Shown here one piece after another: positions 47,003 to 60,079 of a stretch of DNA of 64,000 bases. Origin of the DNA: Glandiceps talaboti (lineage: Eukaryota > Hemichordata > Enteropneusta > Spengelidae). Numbering within the stretch: the stretch's first letter is position 1; the number at the start of each line of letters is the position of its first letter. A program made the translations under genes and the position numbers. The DNA is taken from NCBI RefSeq assembly GCF_964340395.1, contig NC_135551.1, positions 1,548,001 through 1,612,000 on the forward strand. The letters run 5' to 3'. The notes beneath the pieces were generated by a model. It had not been told where the DNA came from and did no database searches. It saw only the letters and a list, made by a program, of their open reading frames with translations.

Positions 47003-47003
47003 T
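46876..47003. repeat. (GTA)n microsatellite, about 128 bp
   Basis: GTA units with a few GTG interruptions on the left; pure on the right. Confidence 0.97.
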
Positions 47004-48800
47004 AAATGATAGTGACATCAGGTAAAGTATGACAAATCTACAAACAAGTTACAACACACAAGCTCCCAGCCCAAAATAATATCGTGGCTTTGATTTTGAT
47101 AACAGTTAACTAGTTCCAGTTGAGACATACTTTTTAGTGATCTACACGTGTTTGCTTTGTTCTGTGCATTGATAATAAGCCAGTGGGAAATATGGTGCAA
47201 GTGACTGAGTTGGGGGGGGGGGGGGTGCGATTAAGCGTTTCCAATTTTATATGTAGAAATACAATCAACACAATGGGGACCAGTCCAGATCCCCCCCCCC
47301 TTCGTGGTCCGCCAAAATTCATCCTCTCTACTCACATTAACACAGAAAATAACCAATGTGGGGTTAGTCGAGGATCACGTTTTACTTCGACACAAGATGA
47401 TTCAGCACCACAAAATAAGACTGTTAGTCTTGGGAAAGAATGATTGGAAAGTGATCCCCTATTGATGTATTGAGAACATAACGACCACCTCAGCGGCCTA
47501 CTTCATTTCAGACCAACCATTTATTGTTAGGCTCCATACTTGTTATTGAAGGGTTATTGTTATAATGTTATTTGGAACACCATGATTCGCAAGAAAAAGG
47601 AGCGTTTGCTTTGATTGCTCACCAATGGGGTTTACTCCGTTTTCACGAGGGAGATGAGTTTAGAAAGTTAAGCTTATAAGCGGATTTACTGTACACAATA
47701 CCAAAGAGATAACTTCCAGAAGAAGTCAATTTACATCAAATTTGACCCAAACTGAGAAGATTTTGCTGAAATCAGCCACTATCACGACATGACCTAACGG
47801 CCTGACTGTTTTGTGTGTGTTTAGGGCTAACGTTTACAGCAATTCTACTACACCACTACACTTCGTTAAACATTTGCTAGAACAAAATTGAGACATACAA
47901 AGATAATAACGGTCGAGTAAGAGTACATTATATCTATACGTATAGATATAAGTAATAAGGCCAATAGACAAGCCGCTTTCTTTGTAGCCGTGTTTTTTGT
48001 TGCTGCTCATATAGCGAACACACGCCAACGTAGCAATCGGGACGTTTCCCTCGAGGTACCCAGTTGTGGTGTCACTTGGGTGCACAAACAGAAGAGAAAT
48101 CTCCACGGTGCGTTGTTTATCGATACCAGACGTCACTCACAGTGGGCCGTTGGGACACGGATTTATAACTTAATTTGACGGACCATTGTGTCACCACATA
48201 TCCCTTTATTTGAAGTCGCTAGCGGTGTTACCATGGATGTTGTCCATAACGTGTCTTTGTACGTAATTCAAATAGGCGAACGAATGTTTTTAATTTCCCA
48301 AACAATATTACCGTGTACAAACAGATATGTATCGAGACGAGATAGTTACCGTAGCAATTTTTGCACGACGATAATCTGATGATATATAACATTTTATTAA
48401 TGTTTTAATAAAGTTTGGCTTGTGGTAGGTATGCCTAACCTGATCAATTGAGTGCAACCTCGATTTTAAAAGGTAAATGAAATCTAGTTTGTTTATTACG
48501 AACAATAACTAATGCAAAACGTCAAAATTACTATCAACAATGAATTGTCTACTATTCGGGGTTTCATACTCTTTGTATTGTATATATTGATCATCCGGGT
48601 TTTTCATGATTGTACGCGTCGATTCTTGCTTTCACAACTTTCGTGTACCGCAAACATTTATGCCAAAATTAGCCTGTAAGATCGAGGCATTGTTTCCGCT
48701 TATATAATAGCGACTAGTTAGATATGCGGACCAACGGCTGGACCTTTCAGACTATGCCAAAATATAATCAAGATTTTTTAATTTTTTTTTATCTTTTCCC
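47004..48800. other. Gene-free stretch before the satellite domain
   Basis: Unique sequence with G/C homopolymers (about 47,212 and 47,291) and a perfect 24-bp palindrome at 47,928-47,951 (half site TTATATCTATAC). No exon is recognised. Confidence 0.45.
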
Positions 48801-48802
48801 AT

Positions 48803-51800
48803 GGCATATCGGACAGTGGTAGAGGTTGTCTTTATATCGGAGAATGGTAGAGGCCGCATTTATATCGGACAGTGGTAGAGGCTGCCTTTATATCGGACAG
48901 TGGTAGAGGCTGCCTTTATATCAGAGAGGGGTAGAGGCTGCCTTTATATCGGAGAGGGGTAGAGGCTGCCTTTATATCGGACAGTGGTAGAGGCTGCCTT
49001 TATATCGGACAGTGGTAGAGGCTGCCTTTATATCGGACAGGGGTAGAGGCTGCCTTTATATCGGAGAGTGGTAGAGGCTGCCTTTATATCGGAGAGGGGT
49101 AGAGGCTGCCTTTATAACGGACAGTGGTAGAGGCTGCCTTTATATCGGAGAGTGGTAGAGGCCGCCTTTATATCAGAGAGGGGTAGAGGCTGCCTTTATA
49201 TCGGACAGTGGTAGAGGCTGCCTTTATATCGGAGAGGGGTAGAGGCTGCCTTTATATCGGAGAGGGGTAGAGGCTGCCTTTATATCGGACAGTGGTAGAG
49301 GCTGCCTTTTTTATATCGAACAGTGGTAGAGGCTGCCTTTATATCGGACAGTGGTAGAGGCTGCCTTTCTATCGGACAGGGGTAGAGGCCGCCTTTATAT
49401 CAGAGAGGGGTAGAGGCTGCCTTTATATCGGACAGTGGTAGAGGCTGCCTTTATATCGAACAGTGGTAGAGGCTGCCTTTATATCGGACAGTGGTAGAGG
49501 CTGCCTTTCTATCGGACAGGGGTAGAGGCCGCCTTTATATCAGAGAGGGGTAGAGGCTGCCTTTATATCGGACAGTGGTAGAGACTGCCTTTATATCGAA
49601 CAGTGGTAGAGGCTGCCTTTATATCGGACAGTGGTAGAGGCTGCCTTTATATCGGACAGTGGTAGAGGCTGCCTTTCTATCGGACAGTGGTAGAGGCTGC
49701 CTTTATATCGGACAGTGGTAGAGGCTGCTTTTATGTCGGACAGGGGTAGAGGCTGCCTTTATATCGGACAGTGGTAGAGGCCATATTTATATCGGACAGT
49801 GGTAGAGGCTGCTTTTATGTCGGACAGGGGTAGAGGCTGCCTTTATATCGGACAGTGGTAGAGGCTGCTTTTATGTCGGACAGGGGTAGAGGCTGCCTTT
49901 ATATCGTACAGTGGTAGAGGCCGCATTTATATCGGACAGTGGTAGAGGCTGCTTTTATGTCGGACAGGGGTAGAGGCTGCCTTTATATCGGACAGTGGTA
50001 GAGGCTGCCTTTATATCGGACAGTGGTGGAGGCTGCATTTATATCGGACAGTGGTAGAGGCTGCATTTATATCGGACAGTGGTAGAGGCTGCCTTTATAT
50101 CGGACAGTGGTAGAGGCTGCCTTTATATCGGACAGTGGTAGAGGCTGCCTTTATATCGGACAGTGGTGGAGGCTGCATTTATATCGGACAGTGGTGGAGG
50201 CTGCATTTATATCGGACAGGGGTAGAGGCTGCCTTTATATCGGACAGTGGTAGAGGCTGCCATTATATCGGACAGTGGTAGAGGCTGCCTTTATATCGGA
50301 GAGGGATAGAGGCTGCCTTTATATCGGAGAGGGGTAGAGGCTGCCTTTATATCGGACAGTGGTAGAGGCTGCCTTTATATCGGACAGTGGTGGAGGCTGC
50401 CTTTATATCGGACAGTGGTAGAGGCTGCCTTTATATCGGACAGTGGTAGAGGCTGCCTTTATATCGGACAGTGGTAGAGGCTGCCTTTATATCGGACAAT
50501 GGTAGAGGCTGCCCTTATATCGGAGAGTGGTAGATGCTGCCTTTATATCGGACAGTGGTAGAGGCTGCCTTTATATCGGACAGTGGTAGAGGCTGCCTTT
50601 ATATCGGACAGTGGTAGAGGCTGCCTTTATATCGGACAGTGGTAGAGGATGCCTTTATATAGGACAGTGGTAGAGGCTGCCTTTATATCGGACAGGGGTA
50701 GAGGCTGCCTTTATATCGGACAGTGGTAGAGGCTGCCTTTATATCGGAGAGGGATAGAGGCTGCCTTGATATCGGAGAGGGGTAGAGGCTGCTTTTATAT
50801 CGGAGAGGGATGAAGGCTGCCTTGATATCGGACAGGGGTAGAGGCTGCTTTTATATCGGACAGTGGTAGAGGCTGCTTTTATATCGGAGAGGGATAAAGG
50901 CTGCCTTGATATCGGACAGGGGTAGAGGCTGCTTTTATATCGGACAGTGGTAGAGGCCGCCTTTATATAGGACAGTGGTAGAGGCTGCCTTTATGTCGGA
51001 GAGGGATAGAGGCTGCCTTTATATCGGACAGTGGTAGAGGCTGCCTTTATATCGGAGGGGGATAAAGGCTGCCTTGATATCGGAAAGCGGTAGAGGCTGC
51101 CTTTATATCGGACAGTGGTAGAGGCTGCCTTTATATCGGAGAGGGATAGAGGCTGCCTTTATATCGGAGAGGGATAGAGGCTGCCTTTATATCGGAGAGG
51201 GATAGAGGCTGCCTTTATATCGGAGAGGGATAGAGGCTGCCTTTATATCGGACAGTGTTAGAGGCTGCCTTTATAAAAGCAGCCTCTACCACTGTCCGAT
51301 ATAAAGGCGGCCTCTACCACTGTCCGATATAAAAGCAGCCTCTACCCCTGTCCGATATCAAGGCAGCCTTTATCCCTCTCCGATATAAAAGCAGCCTCTA
51401 CCCCTCTCTGATATAAAGGCAGCCTTTATATCGGACAGGGGTGGAGGCTGCCTTTATATCGGAAAGGGGTAGAGGCTGCCTTTATATCGGACAGTGGTAG
51501 AGGCTGCCTTTATATAGGACAGTGGTAGAGGCTGCCTTTATATCGGAAAGGGGTAGAGGCTGCCTTGATATCGGAGAGGGGTAGAGGCTGCTTTTATATC
51601 GGAGAGGGATAAAGGCTGCTTTGATATCGGACAGGGGTAGAGGCTGCCTTTATATCGGAGAGGGGTAGAGGCTACCTTTCTATCGGACAGTCTACATAGT
51701 CTAACATACATGACCCTCTCCGATATCAAGGCAGCCTCTACAACTGTTCGATATAAAGGCAGCCTCTACCACTGTCCGATATAAAGGCAGCCTCTACCAC

Positions 51801-54800
51801 TGTCCGATATAAAAGCAGCCTCTACCACTGTCCGATATAAAGGCAGCCTCTACCACTGTCCTATATAAAAGCAGCCTCTACCACTGTCCGATACAAAGGC
51901 AGCCTCTACCACTGTCCGATATAAAGGCAGCCTCTACCCCTTTCCGATATAAAGGCAGCCTCCACCACTGTCCGATATAAAGGCAGCCTCTACCCCTCTC
52001 CGATATAAATGCAGCCTCTACCACTGTCCGATATAAAAGCAGCCTCTACCCCTCTCCAATATAAAGGCAGCCTCTACCACTGTCCGATAGAAAGGCAGCC
52101 TCCACCCCTGTCCGATATAAAGGCAGCCTCTACCACTGTCCGATATAAAGGCAGCCTCTACCACTGTCCGATATAAAGGCAGCCTCTACCACTGTCCGAT
52201 ATAAAGGCAGCCTCTACCACTGTCCGATAGAAAGGCAGCCTCTACCACTGTCCTATATAAAAGCAGCCGCTACCCCTGTCCGATATAAAGGCAGCCTCTA
52301 CCACTGTCCGATATAAAGGCAGCCTCTACCACTGTCCGATATAAAGGCAGCCTCTACCACTGTCCGATATAAAGGCAGCCTCTACCCCTTTCCGATATAA
52401 AGGCAGCCTCCACCACTGTCCGATATAAAGGCAGCCTCTACCCCTCTCCGATATAAATGCAGCCTCTACCACTGTCCGATATAAAAGCAGCCTCTACCCC
52501 TCTCCGATATAAAGGCAGCCTCTACCACTGTCCGATAGAAAGGCAGCCTCCACCCCTGTCCGATATAAAGGCAGCCTCTACCACTATCCGATATAAAGGC
52601 AGCCTCTACCACTGTCCGATATAAAGGCAGCCTCTACCACTGTCCGATATAAAGGCAGCCTCTACCACTGTCCGATAGAAAGGCAGCCTCTACCCCTTTC
52701 CGATATAAATGCAGCCTCTACCACTGTCCGATATAAAGGCAGCCTCTACCCCTGTCCGATATAAAGGCAGCCTCTACCACTGTCCGATATAAAGGCAGCG
52801 TCTACCACTGTCCGATATAAAGGCAGCCTCTACCACTGTCCGATATAAAAGCAGCCTCTACCACTGTCCGATATAAAGGCAGCCTCTACCACTGTCCGAT
52901 ATAAAGGCAGCCTCTACCACTGTCCTATATAAAAGCAGCCGCTACCACTGTCCGATATAAAGGCAGCCTCTACCACTGTCCTATATAAAGGCAGCCTCTA
53001 CCACTGTCCTATATAAAGGCAGCCTCTACCACTGTCCGATATAAAAGCAGCCTCTACCACTGTCCGATATAAAAGCAGCCTCTACCCCTGTCCGATATCA
53101 AAGCAGCCTTTATCCCTCTCCGATATAAAAGCAGCCTCTACCCCTCTCCGATATCAAGGCAGCCTCTATCCCTCTCCGATATAAAGGCAGCCTCTACCAC
53201 TGTCCGATATAAAGGCAGCCTCTACCCCAGTCCGATATCAAGGCAGCCTCTACCACTGTCCTATATAAAGGCATCCTCTACCACTGTCCGATATAAAGGC
53301 AGCCTCTACACCTCTCCGATATCAAGGCAGCCTCTACCCCTCTCCAATATAAAGGCTGCCTCTACCCCTCTCCGATATCAAGGCAGCCTCTACCACTGTT
53401 CGATATAAAGGCAGCCTCTACCACTGTCCGATATAAAGGCAGCCTCTACCACTGTCCGATATAAAAGCAGCCTCTACCACTGTCCGATATAAAGGCAGCC
53501 TCTACCACTGTCCTATATAAAAGCAGCCGCTACCACTGTCCGATATAAAGGCAGCCTCTACCACTGTCCGATATAAAGGCAGCCTCTACCACTGTCCTAT
53601 ATAAAAGCAGCCGCTACCCCTGTCCGATATAAAGGCAGCCTCTACCACTGTCCGATATAAAGGCAGCCTCTACCACTGTCCGATATAAAGGCAGCCTCTA
53701 CCACTGTCCGATATAAAGGCAGCCTCTACCCCTTTCCGATATAAAGGCAGCCTCCACCACTGTCCGATATAAAGGCAGCCTCTACCCCTCTCCGATATAA
53801 ATGCAGCCTCTACCACTGTCCGATATAAAAGCAGCCTCTACCCCTCTCCGATATAAAGGCAGCCTCTACCACTGTCCGATAGAAAGGCAGCCTCCACCCC
53901 TGTCCGATATAAAGGCAGCCTCTACCACTGTCCGATATAAAGGCAGCCTCTACCACTGTCCGATATAAAGGCAGCCTCTACCACTGTCCGATATAAAGGC
54001 AGCCTCTACCACTGTCCGATAGAAAGGCAGCCTCTACCCCTTTCCGATATAAATGCAGCCTCTACCACTGTCCGATATAAAGGCAGCCTCTACCCCTGTC
54101 CGATATAAAGGCAGCCTCTACCACTGTCCGATATAAAGGCAGCGTCTACCACTGTCCGATATAAAGGCAGCCTCTACCCCTGTCCGATATAAAGGCAGCC
54201 TCTACCCCTGTCCGATATAAAGGCAGCCTCTACCACTCTCCGATATAAAGGCAGCCTCTACCACTGTCCGATATAAAGGCAGCCTCTACCACTGTCCGAT
54301 ATAAAGACAGCCTCTACCACTGTCCGATATAAAGGCAGCCTCTACCCCTGTCCGATATAAAGGCAGCCTCTACCCCTGTCCGATATAAAGGCAGCCTCTA
54401 CCACACTCCGATATAAAGGCAGCCTCTACCACTGTCCGATATAAAGGCAGCCTCTACCACTGTCCGATATAAAGGCAGCCTCTACCACTGTCCGATAGAA
54501 AGGCAGCCTCTACCCCTTTCCGATATAAATGCAGCCTCTACCACTGTCCGATATAAAGGCAGCCTCTACCCCTGTCCGATATAAAGGCAGCCTCTACCAC
54601 TCTCCGATATAAAGGCAGCCTCTACCACTCTCCGATATAAAGGCAGCCTCTACCACTGTCCGATATAAAGGCAGCCTCTACCACTGTCCGATATAAAGGC
54701 AGAATCTACCCCTGTCCGACATAAAAGCAGCCTCTACCACTGTCCGATATAAAGGCAGCCTCTACCACTGTCCGATATAAAAGTAGTCTCTACCACTGTC

Positions 54801-57800
54801 CGACATAAAAGCAGCCTCTACCACTGTCCGATATAAAGGCAGCCTCTACCACTGTCCGATAGAAAGGCAGCCTCTACCACTGTCCGATATAAAGGCAGCC
54901 TCTACCACTGTCCGATATAAAGGCAGTCTCTACCACTGTCCGATAGAAAGGCAGCCTCTACCCCTGTCCGATATAAAGGCAGCCTCTACCACTGTCCGAT
55001 ATAAAAGTAGTCTCTACCACTGTCCGACATAAAAGCAGCCTCTACCACTGTCCGATAGAAAGGCAGCCTCTACCACTGTCCTATATAAAGGCAGCCTCTA
55101 CCCCTGTCCGACATAAAAGCAGCCTCTACCACTGTCCGATATAAAGGCAGCCTCTACCACTGTCCGATAGAAAGGCAGCCTCTACCCCTGTCCGATATAA
55201 AGGCAGCCTCTACCACTGTCTGATATAAAGGCAGCCTCTACCACTGTCCGATATAAAGGCAGCCTCTACCCCTGTCCGATATAAAGGCAGCCTCTACCAC
55301 TGTCCGACATAAAGGCAGCCTCTACCACTGTCCGATATAAAGGCAGCCTCTACCTCTGTCCGATATAAAGGCAGCCTCTACCCCTGTCCGATATAAAGGC
55401 AGCCTCTACCACTGTCCGATATAAAGGCAGCTTCTACCACTGTCCGATAGAAAGGCAGCCTCTACCCCTGTCCGATATAAAGGCAGCCTCTACCACTGTC
55501 CGATATAAAGGCAGCCTCTACCACTGTCCTATATAAAGGCAGCCTCTACCACTGTCCGATATAAAGGCAGCCTCTACCCCTGTCCGACATAAAAGCAGCC
55601 TCTACCACTGTCCGATATAAAGGCAGCCTCTACCACTGTCCGATATAAAGGCAGCCTCTACCCCTGTCCGATATAAAAGCAGCCTCTACCACTGTCCGAT
55701 GTAAAGGAAGCCTCTACCACTGTCCGATATAAAGGCAGCCTCTACCCCTGTCCGACATAAAAGCAGCCTATACCACTGTCCGATATAAAGGCAGCCTCTA
55801 CCACTGTCTGATATAAAAGCAGCCTCTACCCCTCTCCGATATAAAGACAGCCTCTACCCCTGTCCGATATAAAGGCAGCCTCTACCCCTGTCCGATATAA
55901 AGGCAGCCTCTACCCCTGTCCGATATAAAGGCAGCCTCTATCCCTGTCCGATATAAAGGCAGCCTCTATCACTGTCCGATATAAAAGTAGTCTCTACCCC
56001 TCTCCGATATAAAGGCAGCCTTTCCTACTGTCCGATATAAAGGCAGCCTCTACCCCTGTCCGACATAAAGGCAGCCTCTACCACTGTCCTATATAAAGGC
56101 AGCCTCTACCCCTGTCCGATATAAAGGCAGCCTCTATCCCTTTCCGATATAAAGGCAGCCTCTACCACTGTCCGATATAAAGGCAGCCTCTACCACTGTC
56201 CGATATAAAAGCAGCCTCTACCCCTGTCCGATATAAAGGCAGCCTCTACCCCTGTCCGATATAAAGGCAGCCTCTACCCCTGTCCGATATAAAGGCAGCC
56301 TCTATCCCTGTCCGATATAAAGGCAGCCTCTACCACTGTCCGATATAAAAGTAGTCTCTACCCCTCTCCGATATAAAGGCAGCCTTTCCCACTCCGATAT
56401 AAAGGCAGCCTCTACCCCTGTCCGACATAAAAGCAGCCTCTACCACTGTCCGATATAAAGGCAGCCTCTACCACTGTCCGATATAAAAGTAGTCTCTACC
56501 CCTCTCCGATATAAAGGCAGCCTTTCCCACTGTCCGATATAAAGGCAGCCTCTACCCCTGTCCGACATAAAAGCAGCCTCTACCACTGTCCGATATAAAG
56601 GCAGCCTCTACCACTGTCCGATATAAAAGTAGTCTCTACCCCTGTCCGATATAAAGGCAGCCTCTACCACTGTCCGATATAAAGGCAGCCTCTCCCACTG
56701 TCCGACATAAAAGCAGCCTCTACCACTGTCCGATATGAAGGCAGCGTTTACCACTGTCCGATATAAAGGCAGCCTCTACCACTGTCCGATATGAAGGCAG
56801 TCTCTATCCCTCTCCGATATAAAGGCAGCCTCTATCCCTCTCCGATATAAAGGCAGCCTCTATCCCTCTCCGATATAAAGGCAGCCTCTACCACTGTCCG
56901 ATATAAAGACAGCCTCCACCACTGTCCGATATAAAGGCAACCTCTACCCCTCTCCGATATAAAGGCAGCCTCTACCACTGTCCGATATAAAGGCAGCATC
57001 TATCCCTCTCCGATATAAAGGCAGCCTCTACCACTGTCCGATATAAAGGCGGCCTCTACCACTGTCCGATATAAAAGCAGCCTCTACCCCTGTCCGATAT
57101 CAAGGCAGCCTTCATCCCTCTCCGATATAAAAGCAGCCTCTACCCCTCTCCTATATAAAGGCAGCCTCTACCACTGTCCGATATAAAGGCAGCCTCTACC
57201 ACTGTCCAATATAAAAGCAGCCTCTACCCCTGTCCGATATCAAGCAGCCTTTATCCCTCTCCGATATAAAAACAGCCTCTACCCCTCTCCGATATAAAGG
57301 CAGCCTCTACCACTGTCCGATATAAAGGCAGCCTCTACCACTGTCCTATATAAAGGCAGCCTCTACCACTGTCCTATATAAAGGCAGCCTCTACCACTGT
57401 CCTATATAAAGGCAGCCTCTACCACTGTCCGATATAAAAGCAGCCTCTACCACTGTCCGATATAAAAGCAGCCTCTACCCCTGTCCGATATCAAAGCAGC
57501 CTTTATCCCTCTCCGATATAAAAGCAGCCTCTACCCCTCTCCGATATCAAGGCAGCCTCTATCCCTCTCCGATATAAAGGCAGCCTCTACCACTGTCCTA
57601 TATAAAGGCATCCTCTACCACTGTCCGATATAAAGGCAGCCTCTACCACTGTCCGATATAAAGGCAGCCTCTACCACTGTCCGATATAAAGGCAGCCTCT
57701 ACCACTGTCCGATATAAAGGCAGCATCTACCACTGTCCGATATAAAGGCAGCCTCTACCACTGTCCGATATAAAGGCAGCCTCTACCACTGTCCGATATA

Positions 57801-60079
57801 AAGGCAGCCTCTACCACTGTCCGATATAAAGGCAGCCTCTACCACTGTCCGATATAAAGGCAGCCTCCACCACTGTCCGATATAAAGGCAGCCTCTACCA
57901 CTGTCCGATATAAAGGCAGCCTCTACCCCTCTCCGATATCAAGGCAGCCTCTATCCCTCTCCGATATAAAGGCAGCCTCTACCACTGTCCGATATAAAGG
58001 CAGCCTCTACCACTGTCCGATATAAAGGCAGCCTCTACCCCTGTCCGATATAAATGCAGCCTCCACCACTGTCCGATATAAATGCAGCCTCCACCACTGT
58101 CCGATATAAAGGCAGCCTCTACCACTGTCCGATATAAAGGCAGCCTCTACCACTGTCCGATATAAAGGCAGCCTCTACCACTGTCCTATATAAATGCAGC
58201 CTCTACCACTGTCCGATATAAATGCAGCCTCCACCACTGTCCGATATAAAGGCAGCCTCTACCACTGACCGATATAAAGGCAGCCTCTACCACTGTCCGA
58301 TATAAAGGCAGCCTCTACCCCTGTCCGACATAAAAGCAGCCTCTACCACTGTCCGATATAAAGGCAGCCTCTACCCCTGTCCGACATAAAAGCAGCCTCT
58401 ACCACTGTCCGATATAAATGTGGCCTCTACCACTGTCCGATATAAAGGCAGCCTCTACCCCTGTCCGACATAAAAGCAGCCTCTACCACTGTCCGATATA
58501 AAGGCAGCCTCTACCACTGTCCGATAGAAAGGCAGCCTCTACCACTGTCCGATATAAAGGCAGCCTCTACCGCTTTCCGATATCAAGGCAGCCTTTATCC
58601 CTCTCCGATATAAAGGCAGCCTCTACCAATGTCCGATATAAAGGCAGCCTCTACCCCTCTCCGATATAAAGGCAGCCTCTACCCCTCTCCGATATAAAGG
58701 CAGCCTCTACCACTGTCCGAGTTAAAGGCAGCCTCTACCACTGTCTGATATAAAGGCAGCCTCTACCACTGTTCGATATAAAGGCAGCCTCTACCACTGT
58801 CCGATATAAAGGCAGCCTCTACCACTGTCCGATATAAAAGCAGCCTCTACCACTGTCCGATATAAAGGCAGCCTCTACCACTGTCCTATATAAAGGCAGC
58901 CTCTACCCCTGTCCGATATAAAGGCAGCCTCTACCCCTTTCCGATATAAAGGCAGCCTCTACCACTGTCCTATATAAAGGCAGCCTCTACCACTGTCCGA
59001 TATAAAGGCAGCCTCTACCCCTTTCCGATATAAAGGCAGCCTCCACCCCTGTCCGATATAAAGGCTGCCTTTATATCAGAGAGGGGTAGAGGCTGCTTTT
59101 ATATCGGAGAGGGATAAAGGCTGCCTTGATATCGGACAGGGGTAGAGGCTGCTTTTATATCGGACAGTGGTAGAGGCCGCCTTTATATCGGACAGTGGTA
59201 GAGGCTGCTTTTATAAAGGCAGCCTCTAACACTGTCCGATATCAAGGCAGCCTCTATCCCTCTCCGATATAAAGGCAGCCTCTATCCCTCTCCGATATAA
59301 AGGCAGCCTCTATCCCTCTCCGATATAAAGGCAGCCTCTATCCCTCTCCGATATAAAGGCAGCCTCTACCACTGTCCGATATAAAGGCAGCCTCTACCCC
59401 TGTCCGATATCAAGGCAGCCTTTATCCCTCTCCGATATAAAGGCAGCCTCTACCACTGTCCGATATAAAGGCAGCCTCTATCCCTCTCCGACATAAAGGC
59501 AGCCTCTACCACTGTCCTATATAAAGGCGGCCTCTACCACTGTCCGATATAAAAGCAGCCTCTACCCCTGTCCGATATCAAGGCAGCCTTTATCCCTCTC
59601 CGATATAAAAGCAGCCTCTACCACTGTCCGATATAAAAGCAGCCTCTACCCCTGTCCGATATCAAGGCAGCCTTCATCCCTCTCCGATATAAAAGCAGCC
59701 TCTACCCCTCTCCGATATCAAGGCAGCCTCTATCCCTCTCCGATATAAAGGCAGCCTCTACCACTGTCCGATATAAAGGCAGCCTCTACCCCTGTCCGAT
59801 ATAAAGGCAGCCTCTACCACTGTCCGATATAAAGGCAGCCTCTACCACTGTCCGATATAAAAGCAGCCTCTACATATCGGACAGTGGTAGAGGCTGCCTT
59901 GATATCGGACAGTGGTAGAGGCTGCTTTTATATCGGACAGTGATAGAGGCTGCCTTTATATCGGAGAGGGGTAGAGGCTGCCTTTATATCGGACAGTGGT
60001 AGAGGCTGCTTTTATATCGGACAGTGGTAGAGGCTGCCTTTATATCGGAGAGGGGTAGAGGCTACCTTTCTATCGGACA
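48803..60079. repeat. 28-bp satellite (S28), about 400 copies in an 11.3-kb array with orientation switches
   Basis: Unit on one strand: TATCGGACAGTGGTAGAGG plus CTGCCTTTA. Orientation by the GGTAGAGG strand: + at 48,803-51,274; - at 51,275-51,421; + at 51,422-51,690; a 26-bp satellite fragment at 51,691-51,716; - at 51,717-59,062; + at 59,063-59,213; - at 59,214-59,873; + at 59,874-60,079. Common unit variants are ACAGTGG, ACAGGGG, AGAGGGG and AGAGGGA. The same variant strings recur in blocks at multiples of 28 bp (448 and 1,344), showing higher-order amplification. No coding potential. Confidence 0.97.
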
